The position numbers and the translations under genes are program-made. 64,000 bases of DNA. Source: SURF-28 sp034521465 (GTDB lineage Bacteria; Bacteroidota; Ignavibacteria; Ignavibacteriales; Melioribacteraceae). Below are positions 1 through 10,188 of this stretch, in pieces (the stretch's first letter is position 1; every line of letters begins with the position of its first letter). Location: NCBI GenBank assembly GCA_034521465.1, contig JAXHMN010000011.1, forward strand, positions 62,001 through 126,000, read 5' to 3'. The notes beneath the pieces are model-generated. The model was not told where the DNA came from. It saw nothing but the letters and a program-made list of their open reading frames with translations, and did no database searches.

Positions 1-3000
1 TTTCATCGGATGCATATCCCCAATACTCTTTGCGAACTTTTGCATGGAGAAGTTCTGCAAATGCCTCGGCTAATCTATCGGCAAGAGCTTTAGTTAAAAT
101 GCTGTTGTAGTCATCGTGCTCATCTTCGAACTTTCTTATGAGTTTCTCGATCCCAATCCCGGTAGTAACCGCAAATGCACCAATGTAATCATTTAGATTA
201 GTCTCTTTTGGAGCAACGTAATCAGATAACGCCAAGTTTGGTACTGACTCTGCTTTTTTGGACTGCTGCCTTAATGAATGAAATGTTTCGAGTAACCCTT
301 TTCTGCTTTCATCTGTGTAAACTTCAATATCATCATCAACAGAATTTGCGGGGAATAACCCGAATATTCCATTAGCTTGAAGTAAATTTTCTGTAATGAT
401 TTTTTCTAATAATTTGTTTGCATCATCATATAATTTTTTTGCTTCTTCGCCGTACTTTGCGTTTTCAAAAATCTTAGGAAATTTTCCTTTCAGTTCCCAA
501 GTAATAAAGAAAGGAGTCCAATCAATATATTTGCTGATTTCTTCAAGCGGAAAGTTCTCTAAAACGGTGATACCAAGTTTTTTTGGTTTTTTAATCGGGA
601 TTTTTTCCCAATCTGTTTTAAATGAGTTTTCTCTTGCTTCGTTAATCGGAATCAATTTTTTATTCAATTGTTTTTTTGCGTGGTTTTCACGGAGCTCTTT
701 ATATTCATCTGAAATTTCTTCGATGAATTTGCCATAGTGAACTTTGCTCAACAAATTACTAACAACGTTAACGCTTCGCGAGGCATCAAGTACGTGAACA
801 GTCGGACCTGTGTAATTAGGTTCAATCTTTACCGCGGTGTGAATTCTCGAAGTAGTTGCGCCTCCGATCAAAAGTGGTTTGCCGATATTTAATCTTTCCA
901 TTTCTTTGGCAACGTGAACCATTTCATCGAGAGATGGCGTTATCAATCCGCTCAAGCCGATAATGTCTACATTTTTTTCAACCGCTGTAGAGAGAATTTT
1001 ATCGGAGGGAACCATCACTCCTAAATCAATTACATCATAATTGTTACAACCGAGAACAACACCGACAATGTTTTTACCTATGTCGTGAACGTCGCCCTTA
1101 ACGGTAGCTAAAAGTACAATTCCTTTTGCTCGCTTATCGCCGCTTTCTTTTTTCTCGGCTTCGAGATAGGGAATTAAGTATGCAACAGCTTTTTTCATCA
1201 CGCGGGCACTTTTAACAACTTGCGGAAGGAACATTTTGCCGGAACCAAACAAATCACCGACTACATTCATTCCGTCCATTAGCGGACCTTCAATTACATC
1301 AAGCGAAGAAGGAAGTTTTTGACGAGCTTCCTCGGTATCTGCTTCTATAAATTCTACGATGCCTTTTACCAGAGCATGTTTTAATCTTTCTTCAACGGAA
1401 GTATTTCTCCATTCGGCAGATTTTACTTCAGTTTTATCTTTCTGTTTTACATTTTCTGCAAAGTCAGTTAAGCGTTCGGTTGCATCTTCTCTTCGATTAA
1501 ATAAAACATCTTCAACACGTTCTAAAAGATCTTTCGGGATTTCCGCATAGACTTCCAACTGACCGGCGTTTACAATTCCCATGTCCATACCGGCTTCAAT
1601 TGCATGGTAAAGGAATGCAGCGTGAATTGCTTCCCGTACGGTATTATTTCCGCGGAAAGAAAATGAAATATTACTCACCCCGCCGGAAATTTTTGTAAGT
1701 GGTAAATTCTTTTTAATCCATCGCGTTGCTTCGATATAATTGATTGCGTATTCGTTATGTTCTTCAATGCCGGTGGCAATTGCAAAAATGTTTGGATCGA
1801 AAATTATATCTTGCGGAGGAATCCAACTTGTTCGGTTAGAATTTTATAAGCCCGTTCGCAAATTTGAATTTTTCTTTCAAAAGTATCTGCTTGACCTTTT
1901 TCATCAAAAGCCATAACTATAACTGAAGCACCGTATTTCATGACCTTTTTTGCTTGGCGGATAAATTCTTCCTCACCTTCCTTCATGCTAATTGAGTTTA
2001 CTATTCCTTTCCCTTGTAAACATTTTAAGCCGGCTTCAATAACAGACCATTTTGATGAGTCGATCATAATCGGAAGTTTGGCGATATCCGGTTCCGACAT
2101 TAATAAGTTGAGAAACTTCACCATTACTTTTTCGGAATCGATCATTCCTTCGTCCATGTTTACATCCAGTATCTGCGCTCCGCTTTCAACTTGATGCTTT
2201 GCAACCGAAAGTGCTTCTTCAAAATTTTCTTCTTTGATCAACCTTGCAAATTTCTTTGATCCGGTGACGTTAGTTCGTTCACCGATGTTTACGAAATTTG
2301 TATCCGGGCGTAACTCAAGCGGCTCAAGCCCACTTAACCTTAAGTATGGTTCGCGTTTTGAGATTTTTCTTGGAGATGCGTTTGCTGCCATATCGGAAAA
2401 AACTTTTATATGATCCGGAGTTGTACCGCAACATCCGCCGACTATATTGTAAAAACCTTCTTCGGCAAATTCAGCCAATACCTTTTTCATTGATTCCGGT
2501 GATTCGTCATATTCACCAAACTCATTTGGTAAACCGGCATTCGGATAAATCGACACATAACATTCCGCGATCGAAGAGAGTTCTTGAATAAACGGACGCA
2601 TCTGTTTTGGTCCGAGCGAACAATTCAATCCAACGCTTAATAAATTTTTCACGTGAGATATTGAAATCCAAAATGCTTCGGTTGTCTGTCCCGATAAAGT
2701 ACGCCCGCTTTGATCAACGATCGTACCGGAGATCATGATAGGTACTTCTTCATTTCTCTCTTCAAGCAGTTCTTGAATTGCAAAGAGTGCAGCTTTTGCA
2801 TTCAGCGTATCGAAAATAGTTTCAACAAGTAAAATATCAGCGCCGCCGTCAAGCAAACCTTTTGCAGCTTCTTTATACGATTGATAAACTTGGTCAAAAG
2901 TAACCGCTCTATAACCCGGATCATTTACGTTGGGAGAAAGAGAAAGTGTTTTGTTCATCGGCCCGATTGCACCGGCGACAAATCTGGGCTTGTCTGAATC

Positions 3001-3357
3001 TTTTTTTGTGAACTCTTCAGCTGCTTCTTTTGCTAAACTTGCGGCTGCCTTGTTTAACTCATAGACAATTTCTTCGGTTTTATAATCAGCTTGAGAAATT
3101 GAGGTTGCGTTAAAAGTGTTTGTCTCAATTATATCAGCGCCCGCTTCGAGATATTTTCTGTGAATCTCTTTTATTATTTGCGGTTGAGTTAAACACAGTA
3201 TATCGTTATTACCTTTTAACTCATCGGGATGATCTTTAAATCTTTCACCGCGATAATCGGCATCCGATAATTTGTACCTTTGAATCATAGTTCCCATTGC
3301 GCCATCGAGAACTAAAATCCGTTCAGAAAGAATACTTTTTAATTTATCTATAATCAT
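1..3357 (-). CDS. metH: Cobalamin-dependent methionine synthase, 3' end cut by window, one frameshift
   Basis: Transfers a methyl group from methyltetrahydrofolate to homocysteine through cobalamin. The N-terminal 517 residues carry the homocysteine domain with the zinc cysteines (GLNCSLGP, C246; GGCCGTTP, C309-C310) and the start of the pterin domain (FVNIGERTNVTGS, 355-367). The frame then breaks at 1818-1820, where one base of a GGG run seems to be missing; the other frame continues VGFPPQDIIFDP and is open to base 1. That part contains the cobalamin motif DVHDIG (around 1082-1100) and the SAM-binding reactivation domain (YIDWTPFFITWELKG around 495-540, EYWGYASDE at the edge). Roughly the last 80-100 residues lie outside. 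Divergent from hldD, with only 84 bases between them. The break is more likely a sequence error than true decay, since both halves keep all key residues. Confidence 0.93.
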
Positions 3358-3441
3358 AATGAATGATATAACCCTCTTTTGAAGATGAAGCCCAATATAC
3401 TTAAATTAGCTTTTAATATAAATCTAACAGGAGTTTGAAAA

Positions 3442-4416
3442 ATGATAGTAGTAACGGGCGGAGCAGGTTTTATAGGTAGCGCAACAGTTTGGAAGTTGAA
3501 CCAAATGGGTGAAGAAGAAATAATCATTGTTGATACTTTGCGTGACGGTGAGAAGTGGAAAAACCTAAACGGATTAATATTCCAAGATGTCATTCATAAA
3601 TCAGATTATTTTGATATGGTTTTAGATAACGAAGTTCCGTTTAAGACAGATGCAATTATTCATCTTGGCGCATGTTCTTCAACTACCGAAAAGAATGCAG
3701 ACTATCTACTTCATAACAACTATGCCTTTACCGTTCAGTTGGCAAAGCATGCACTTGAGCAAGATATTAGATTTATCTATGCTTCATCCGCTGCAACATA
3801 CGGATCCGGTGAAAACGGTTATAACGATGACGAAACTGCGCTTGAAAAACTTCGACCGCTTAACATGTATGGTTACTCAAAACAAATGTTTGATCAATGG
3901 GCCAAGCAGAATAAAGTATTAGATAGAATAGTCGGCCTGAAATATTTCAACGTTTACGGTCCAAATGAATATCACAAAGGAGATATGCGGAGTGTTGTTC
4001 ACAAAGCTTTTGAACAAGTTCGTGATGAAGGAAAAGTAAAACTTTTTAAATCAACAGATGATAAATATGAAGATGGTGGACAGATGCGTGATTTTATTTA
4101 TGTAAAAGATGCGATTGATATGACATTATTCTTTTTGGAAAACCGTGATGTGAATGGTCTTTATAATATTGGAGCCGGCAATGCCCGAACTTGGAATGAT
4201 TTGGTAACAGCACTCTTTAACGCTGTCGGTAAACCGGTTAATATTGAATATATAGATATGCCGGAACATCTTATCGGGAAGTATCAAAATTTTACAGAAG
4301 CAAAAATGGATAAAATTAAAAAAGCCGGTTACAATAAAGAGATCGGTTCTGTAGAAAAAGGTGTGGAGGATTATGTGAAAAATTACCTGCTGAAGGATGA
4401 GTATTTAGCATGGTAA
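3442..4416 (+). CDS. hldD: ADP-L-glycero-D-manno-heptose 6-epimerase
   Basis: Last step of ADP-heptose synthesis for the inner core of lipopolysaccharide, so the cell has an LPS-type outer membrane. It is a short-chain dehydrogenase-type epimerase of 324 residues: the NADP-binding GGAGFIG lies at residues 6-12 and the catalytic Y143-x3-K147 in NMYGYSK, with the family-typical VDTLRDGEKWKNL near residue 30 and SSAATYG before the active site. A ribosome binding site (AGGAG) stands about 9 bases before the ATG. The gene is intact and is followed by two small hairpins (4416-4485). The length matches E. coli HldD (310 residues). Confidence 0.93.
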   Translation: MIVVTGGAGFIGSATVWKLNQMGEEEIIIVDTLRDGEKWKNLNGLIFQDVIHKSDYFDMVLDNEVPFKTDAIIHLGACSSTTEKNADYLLHNNYAFTVQLAKHALEQDIRFIYASSAATYGSGENGYNDDETALEKLRPLNMYGYSKQMFDQWAKQNKVLDRIVGLKYFNVYGPNEYHKGDMRSVVHKAFEQVRDEGKVKLFKSTDDKYEDGGQMRDFIYVKDAIDMTLFFLENRDVNGLYNIGAGNARTWNDLVTALFNAVGKPVNIEYIDMPEHLIGKYQNFTEAKMDKIKKAGYNKEIGSVEKGVEDYVKNYLLKDEYLAW

Positions 4417-4485
4417 ACCGTTAAAACGGTTAAGAAAGAATTCGGGGTATGATGACTAATTAAGCATAGAACTGTTTTAACAGTT
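4416..4485. repeat. Two related short hairpins between hldD and the NUDIX gene
   Basis: AACCGTTAAAACGGTT at 4416-4431 and AACTGTTTTAACAGTT at 4470-4485 are two near-identical perfect stem-loops with four-base TAAA/TTTA loops, lying 38 bases apart in the short gap. No T-run follows either, so they look more like dispersed hairpin repeats than terminators. Confidence 0.5.
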
Positions 4486-4503
4486 TATTGAAAAAGGAAA
4501 ATT

Positions 4504-4963
4504 ATGAAACTCGCAACTCTCTGCTACATTCAAAAAGAAAACAAGACATTGATGCTTTACCGTAACAAAAAAGAAAATGATTACCACGAAGGTAAATGGA
4601 ACGGACTGGGTGGAAAGTTTGAACCGGGCGAAACACCTGAAGATTGTGCAATAAGAGAAATTAAAGAGGAAGCCGGATTAACAGTAAAGAAATTAGTTAT
4701 GAAAGGATTCATAACTTTTCCGCTATTTGACGGGAAGGATGACTGGCATGTTTTTCTTTTTTGTTATAAATGATTTTGATGGAGATTTAATCGATTCACC
4801 TGAAGGTGAACTGAAATGGATACCAAATGAAGAATTAACCGAGATAAATTTGTGGGAAGGAGATAAAATCTTTATCCCGTGGTTATTCGAAGATAAATTC
4901 TTCAGTGCAAAGTTTATTTACGTGGATGGAAAATTCAAAGATTATGAGGTGAGTTTTTATTGA
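4504..4963 (+). CDS. NUDIX hydrolase, 8-oxo-dGTP diphosphatase-like, one frameshift
   Basis: The NUDIX box GGKFEPGETPEDCAIREIKEEAG is seen from about residue 35, in the canonical G-x5-E-x7-REUxEExGU pattern, so the protein hydrolyses a nucleoside diphosphate linked to another group. The N-terminus (ATLCYI..LMLYRNKKEND.HEGKWNGLGGK) and C-terminus (LWEGDKIFIPWLFEDKFFSAKF) resemble MutT/MutX-type sanitation enzymes, which remove oxidised dGTP. The frame changes in the T-rich stretch 4751-4762 (one extra base); after it the second frame reads VINDFDGDLI to the stop at 4963. About 152 residues when joined, the normal size. The substrate is inferred from family resemblance only. Confidence 0.82.
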
Positions 4964-5023
4964 TGAATTGAATACGAAAAAGCAGATAAGCGCAGATAAC
5001 TGCGTTAATCCGTTGTCTCTACG

Positions 5024-5847
5024 TTATTTACGTTCTATTTTGCTGTTATTTCTTGCCAACAATTTTTTCTTCATAAATCCGCAGAGCATATCATTTACAT
5101 AGGAGGGATTTTCAACTGGGGACATATGTCCTGCTCTCGGTACAATTCCGTATTCCGAGTCTTTTATTTTATCCGCCATTTCTCGCATCACCGGCGGAGG
5201 AGTTAATTTATCAAACGAACCGCCCATAACAAGCGTAGGGATTTTTATCTTTTTCAAAAATGATTTTGTACTCGTTCGGCAAGCCATCGCAAGTAAAGAA
5301 CCCTTAACACCTGTTGCATTATTGCTTTTGCAAACATTTGTGATGTTTTCAACAGTTGATCGCATGTTTTCCAAGGACTCATCCGCAAAGAGATTCGGAA
5401 TAAGATCATCAACAAATGTATCGAGCCCGTCCGTGTTAATTTTGTTAATACCATCCGAACGTTTAATTTTTCCGGCATCATCATCTGCATCAGCTTTTGT
5501 ATCGAGTAATATCAAACCTTTAAACGAGACTGATCTCTTTCAACCGCACGTAATGCTATATAGCCACCCATTGACAAACCACAAATAACCGGTTGTCCTA
5601 AATCCATTTCATGCATCAACCAAAAAAGATCATCAACAAAAAACTCCATCGTATATTGACCGTCGCCTACATAACTTCTACCCAATCCTCTTATATCATA
5701 TGCAATTACTCTATATTCTTTTTGAAGTGCTCGAATTTGACTTGTCCACATCGTGTAATCAAATGGAAAACCGTGAATCAAAATAATTGTCTGTTTGTTT
5801 TTATCACCTAGATCGTGTACCGATAAACCGTTAATCGTAATATGCAT
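5024..5847 (-). CDS. Alpha/beta-fold hydrolase, one frameshift
   Basis: A single-domain alpha/beta hydrolase of about 274 residues. Visible parts: oxyanion motif ILIHGFPFDYTMW near residue 23, nucleophile elbow GLSMGG near residue 90, acid GGSFDKLTPP and catalytic histidine RAGHMSPVENP in the second part. Sequence style is that of 3-oxoadipate enol-lactonase/esterase-like enzymes, but the substrate cannot be read. The reading frame breaks around 5522-5528 (one base missing in SRFKGLILLD). It stands alone on the minus strand, followed by a convergent NUDIX gene and preceded by a 419-base gap. Confidence 0.82.
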
Positions 5848-6266
5848 GACGCCAACCTCTGATTTTTTGAGTGATTAAGATAAGAAATTCTCGATGAATC
5901 CTGTACCTAATTCGGATTATAACTTTGCATATTTTCAAGCAAATTAATAATTAAGAACAACTATAAGTTTTGTCAAATAACTTACTTTCAAATTTTGCTT
6001 TCTACTTGAGATTCTTAATTTAATTCTATTATTTAGCAAAGCAGAATAAGAGATTCCTCACCGGAACTTTGTTTTGGTGAGCTTTGTTTCAAATATTAAG
6101 ATGAATACTTACCTAATTACATATAAAGAACAAATCTGCATGAAAAGATACAACCGAAATTTCGGTTACTTTTCTACCTGCATGTGTTAATACTCATCGT
6201 TTTACCTCGTTAATACACTTTAATTATCTATTGAAAAAAGTTTTTTAGAATTAAACGGAGAAATTT
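5848..6266. other. 419-base intergenic region upstream of cysE
   Basis: No open reading frame of convincing composition on either strand. It is AT-rich, divergent between the alpha/beta hydrolase gene and cysE, and holds an inverted repeat (CTCACC...GGTGAG around 6057-6082) and the strong palindrome listed separately at 6137-6184. Both promoters presumably lie here. Confidence 0.6.
6137..6184. promoter_or_regulatory. Nested palindrome upstream of cysE-cysK, candidate operator
   Basis: AACCGAAATTTCGGTT (6152-6167) is a perfect 16-bp palindrome. It is flanked by roughly symmetric GAAAAG (6142-6147) and CTTTTC (6169-6174), and outside these by TGCATG on each side (6137-6142 and 6179-6184). It sits about 80 bases before the cysE start. 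The symmetry suggests a dimeric regulator site, or less likely an RNA hairpin (no T-run follows). The regulator is not known. Confidence 0.5.
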
Positions 6267-7067
6267 ATGAACTCCAATAAGTTTATTGGGTTCGAAGAAT
6301 TTTCGAACAATCTTTTAAATATACGTCACGGTTACACTTCTCGGTTTTCAGCGAAGACTGAAATACAGAAATTTATAAACGAACTCCTCCAGTTATTGTT
6401 CCCGCATTATTCGGAACAGGTTTATTATGATAGTAAAGAAATTGAAAGTAAACTTTTACTTCTCAAGAGAAATCTTCACTTCATAATGAAATCTATGAAC
6501 GGAAGAATTAATTACAGTGAAGATAAACTTGATAAATTTTTTGAAAAGATACCCGAGATAAATAAAAAGTTATGGAAAGATGCCGAGTTTATCTTTAAGG
6601 GTGATCCGGCTTCCGAGGATATTGACGAAGTAATTCTATCATATCCCGGATTTTTTGCAATCGCAGTTTATAGATTGGCTCATGAAATATACAAAGTTGA
6701 TATCTCTAAAATGCCGAGAATTATGACCGAGTATGCACACCAATTAACCGGTATTGACATTCACCCCGGTGCAGAAATCGGCACACCATTTTTTATTGAT
6801 CACGGAACCGGCATAGTAATTGGTGAAACCGCAAAAATTGGTAACCGTGTAAAAATTTATCAAGGTGTGACGCTTGGTGCTTTAAGCGTCGATAAAAAAA
6901 TGAAAAATGTTAAACGTCATCCAACAATTGAAGACGATGTAGTTATTTACGCTCAAGCTGTTATCCTTGGCGGGGAAACGGTAATTGGACAAAGCAGCGT
7001 GATTGGCGGAAACGTTTGGCTTACTCAAAGCGTTCCGGCCTATTCGGTTGTTTATCATCAAAAGTGA
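6267..7067 (+). CDS. cysE: Serine O-acetyltransferase
   Basis: Makes O-acetylserine from serine and acetyl-CoA, the first step of cysteine synthesis; it acts with CysK, whose gene follows 71 bases later. 266 residues: an alpha-helical N-terminal region of about 140 residues, then a left-handed beta-helix of hexapeptide repeats containing the family signature GAEIGTPFFIDHGTGIVIGE (around 172-191) with the catalytic His, and GGNVWLTQSVP near the end. The C-terminus (AYSVVYHQK) does not end in the isoleucine that anchors SAT into CysK in enteric bacteria, so complex formation cannot be assumed. RBS GGAG 8 bases before the ATG. Confidence 0.92.
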   Translation: MNSNKFIGFEEFSNNLLNIRHGYTSRFSAKTEIQKFINELLQLLFPHYSEQVYYDSKEIESKLLLLKRNLHFIMKSMNGRINYSEDKLDKFFEKIPEINKKLWKDAEFIFKGDPASEDIDEVILSYPGFFAIAVYRLAHEIYKVDISKMPRIMTEYAHQLTGIDIHPGAEIGTPFFIDHGTGIVIGETAKIGNRVKIYQGVTLGALSVDKKMKNVKRHPTIEDDVVIYAQAVILGGETVIGQSSVIGGNVWLTQSVPAYSVVYHQK

Positions 7068-7138
7068 AATTAAAGTAAGGGAAAGCGGTAATTATCAAGA
7101 GCCCGTAGATTTTGTTATTTAATTGAAAGGAGCAAGAA

Positions 7139-8050
7139 ATGAAATATAATAATATTGTTGAAGCAATCGGCAACACGCCTCATGTGAGGATCAATAAGTT
7201 GTTTGGCGATAAACATGAAGTCTGGATGAAACTCGAACGTGCGAATCCCGGCGGAAGCATTAAAGATAGAATTGCGGCATCAATGATTGAAGATGCTGAA
7301 AATAAAGGGTTTCTTAAAGAAGGAAGTATAATTGTTGAACCGACATCGGGAAACACCGGAGTCGGCTTGGCGATGGTAGCTGCTGTTAAAGGTTACAAAA
7401 TAATTTTGGTTATGCCGGAATCAATGTCGATTGAAAGAAGAAAATTGATGGCAGCTTACGGAGCCGAATTTGAGCTCACTCCAAAAGAAGGTGGAATGAA
7501 AGGAGCTATTGAAAAGGCAACTGAAATTGTTGAAAAAAATGAAAATGCCTGGATGCCCCAGCAATTTGAAAATCCGGCTAACGTGGCAATACATAGAGAA
7601 GCAACAGCAAAGGAGATACTTAATGATTTCCCGGATGGATTTGATTATTTGATAACCGGTGTCGGTACAGGCGGACATATAACCGGGGTTGCGGAAGTAT
7701 TGAAAGAAAAATTTCCAAACCTGAAAGTTTTTGCCGTAGAGCCTGCGGATTCACCCGTTATTAAAGGAGGAGAACCGGGGCCTCATCCTTTGCAGGGAAT
7801 TGGCGCCGGATTTATCCCGGAAAATCTTCATAAGGAAGTTCTCGACGGTTCAATCCAAGTCGAGAAGGAAGAAGCTTTTGAATTCGCAAAAAGAGCAGCT
7901 CGAGAAGAGGGATTGTTGATTGGAATTTCTTCCGGCGCTTCACTTGCTGCAGTCAATAAAAAGTTAGTTGAAATTCCCGAAGGGAAAAGGATTTTAACCT
8001 TCTCTTACGATACAGGTGAAAGATATCTTTCTGTTGAAGGGTTGTTTTAG
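7139..8050 (+). CDS. cysK: Cysteine synthase A (O-acetylserine sulfhydrylase)
   Basis: PLP enzyme that joins sulfide with O-acetylserine to give cysteine. 303 residues. The PLP lysine is K42 in NPGGSIKDR, followed by the substrate-binding TSGNTG loop, the phosphate loop GTGGHITGV and the C-terminal SYDTGERYLS typical of CysK. A good RBS (AAAGGAG) precedes the ATG at 7139. Forms a two-gene unit with cysE, both probably controlled from the region with the 6152-6167 palindrome. Intact. Confidence 0.93.
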   Translation: MKYNNIVEAIGNTPHVRINKLFGDKHEVWMKLERANPGGSIKDRIAASMIEDAENKGFLKEGSIIVEPTSGNTGVGLAMVAAVKGYKIILVMPESMSIERRKLMAAYGAEFELTPKEGGMKGAIEKATEIVEKNENAWMPQQFENPANVAIHREATAKEILNDFPDGFDYLITGVGTGGHITGVAEVLKEKFPNLKVFAVEPADSPVIKGGEPGPHPLQGIGAGFIPENLHKEVLDGSIQVEKEEAFEFAKRAAREEGLLIGISSGASLAAVNKKLVEIPEGKRILTFSYDTGERYLSVEGLF

Positions 8051-8145
8051 GATAATAATAAACCCCGGGATTTCTATCTATAGAAAGTAAATCGGCATCT
8101 ACTGAAAATATTTTTTTGTCAGACAAATCTCTGGATATTCCATGA

Positions 8146-9600
8146 TTACCCTTTAATAACTCCGATTGGTTTTATCTTTGCCACTTTTGTACTTATTCCG
8201 GCGAAGTGCATAACATCTACAACATCCGAAACATCTTTGTACGCATAGGGCATTTCTTCGGCAATAGTCTTCATTCCCTTTGCTTGAATTGAGATACCCT
8301 GAGACTTCAACTCATCAATTAAATTTTTTCCTTTACCGGCTTTTAATGCTTTACGTCTGCTCTGCAGTCTTCCAGCACCGTGGCATGAGCTGCCGAAAGT
8401 TTCTTCCATTGCTCTGCTTGTTCCAACAGATATAAAAGAATATCTCCCCATATCACCCGGTATTAAAACCGGTTGACCAACGTTTTTGTATTTACCGGGA
8501 ATGAATTCACTCTCCGGAGGAAATGCTCTCGTTGCTCCTTTACGATGAACACAAACCTCTTTTTCTTTACCGTCAATGTTATGGTTTTCAATTTTTGCAA
8601 TGTTATGACAAACATCATATACCAGATTAAAACCAAGCTCTCTTTCGGAAATGTTAAAAGTATTGAGCAACGATTTTTTTGCAAGGTGCATAATAATTTG
8701 ACGATTGTTCCAAGCAAAATTTGCTGCGCCGTGCATCGCACCAAGATAATCTTGGCCTTCTTTTGATTGAATAGGTGCGCATGCAAGCTGTCTATCAGGT
8801 AAATTAAAATTGAATTTCTTTTCCGCTTTAACCAGCACTTTCAAATAATCATCACAAATCTGATAACCCAATCCACGCGAGCCGGTGTGAATAAGGATAA
8901 CCATTTGTCCCTTAAAAAGTCCAAACACTTCCGCAGCTTTTTCGTCATAAATTTCATCCACAATATCAACTTCTAAAAAATGATTGCCGGAACCAAGCGT
9001 TCCTGCTTGATCTTGCCCGCGTTCAATTGCTCTGGATGAAACAGCAAAATTATCTGCATTTGCTAACTTTCCTCTTTCTTCAGTAAAATCTATGTCTTCT
9101 TGATTTCCAAATCCCTGTTCAACAGCCCATTGACTTCCGTTTTCCAATACATTCATAATATCCTTTGCCGATAACTTTTTTATTGCTCCGCTTGCTCCAA
9201 CACCGGTCGGTACATTTTTGAAAAGGCTCTCAACCAATTGATTGATTTTTGGTTTTACTTCATCAAGTTGGAGTGATGTTCGTGCAAGTCGGACTCCGCA
9301 ATTAATATCGTAACCAACACCACCGGGTGAGATAACTCCATCATTAATGTCGGTTGCAGCAACGCCACCAATCGGGAATCCGTATCCCCAATGGATATCC
9401 GGCATTGCTAAACTATACTTTTGAATTCCGGGCAGATGAGCTACGTTTACAACTTGCTTAATTGCTTCGTCGTCTTTGAGAGTACCCTCGAGCATGTTCT
9501 TTGTCGTATAAATTCGTCCGGGCACAAGCATATTGTTTTGCTTTGGTACTTCCCATAAGTAATCAGTTATTTTATTTACTTCGTATCCACTTACTTGCAT
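8146..9600 (-). CDS. rtcB: RNA-splicing ligase RtcB
   Basis: GTP- and Mn-dependent ligase that joins RNA ends carrying 3'-phosphate (or 2',3'-cyclic phosphate) and 5'-OH. 484 residues, the full family length. Metal-binding motifs are visible: DINCGVR with C101, NHFLEV, HTGSRGLG and MHGAANFAWNNR; SCHGAGR near residue 395 contains the histidine that is guanylylated. The gene for its activator archease lies just upstream on the same strand (106-base gap), so the two likely form one RNA-repair unit. Intact. A bacterial RtcB usually serves stress repair of cleaved RNA rather than tRNA splicing. Confidence 0.95.
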   Translation of the reverse strand: MQVSGYEVNKITDYLWEVPKQNNMLVPGRIYTTKNMLEGTLKDDEAIKQVVNVAHLPGIQKYSLAMPDIHWGYGFPIGGVAATDINDGVISPGGVGYDINCGVRLARTSLQLDEVKPKINQLVESLFKNVPTGVGASGAIKKLSAKDIMNVLENGSQWAVEQGFGNQEDIDFTEERGKLANADNFAVSSRAIERGQDQAGTLGSGNHFLEVDIVDEIYDEKAAEVFGLFKGQMVILIHTGSRGLGYQICDDYLKVLVKAEKKFNFNLPDRQLACAPIQSKEGQDYLGAMHGAANFAWNNRQIIMHLAKKSLLNTFNISERELGFNLVYDVCHNIAKIENHNIDGKEKEVCVHRKGATRAFPPESEFIPGKYKNVGQPVLIPGDMGRYSFISVGTSRAMEETFGSSCHGAGRLQSRRKALKAGKGKNLIDELKSQGISIQAKGMKTIAEEMPYAYKDVSDVVDVMHFAGISTKVAKIKPIGVIKG

Positions 9601-9706
9601 ATTATTACTCCTTCGTCATGAACTTTTTAATTCGATCCGACTGTATATTCACATAATATCCTAAACGTTATTAGACTCTTTAAGTAAGAATATGATAAGG
9701 AAAAGA

Positions 9707-10133
9707 TTAAATGTCAAAAACAATTCGTGTAGAATAACTGCCGTTTGCTTTTTTGATTTCCAATTGGTGGTAGGTGACTGCTTTTATTTCTTCTTTGAAA
9801 TCTATTTTTGTCGGTTGTACATTTAATCCTGCAAGACGGGCAGTCATTTTATAACCGCCATTTTTGTGAAGATTAATATCTTCAACTCCTGTGCAGAACC
9901 AATTTTTTGAAAGGAAAAGATAATTAACTTCACTTAAAAAATTTACAAGCAGTTCTTCAAGCGAGTCTGCTTCAAAATCCAACTTAATTTTTTCATCGTC
10001 ATATAGTATTTCTGCATCGAGCATTGCTTTATTCCATGCATCAACTGCACAGATGAATAATTCTTCAATTGTAGAAGCGGTTAATTCAACCGCAATATCA
10101 TGCAGTATGTTCGATGAATTTGAATTTATGCAT
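9707..10133 (-). CDS. Archease, RtcB activator, one frameshift
   Basis: Archease speeds up guanylylation and turnover of RtcB. The long frame (10024-9707) gives only the C-terminal three quarters: LDFEADSLEELLVNFLSEVNYLF..., ending RIVFDI. The missing N-terminus lies in the neighbouring frame: start at 10133 gives MHKFKFIEHTA, and after one extra base (around 10100) it reads DIAVELTASTIEELFICAVDAWNKAML, the classical archease HTADI start. Joined length about 141 residues, the normal size. Lies directly upstream of rtcB on the same strand. Confidence 0.85.
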
Positions 10134-10188
10134 ACTGAAATGTGGTAAATTCCGGAGTTAAAAGAAATAGAAAAAGCAATTTGATAAA

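Noticed and set aside
396..737. Plus-strand frame of 113 codons opposite metH
   Set aside because: Phe/Ser-rich shadow of the MetH reactivation domain, which is clearly coded on the minus strand.
1..3441. Cobalamin or SAM riboswitch before metH or mutA
   Set aside because: The leader of metH is only 84 bases and that of mutA shows hairpin repeats but no B12-box or SAM-type core.
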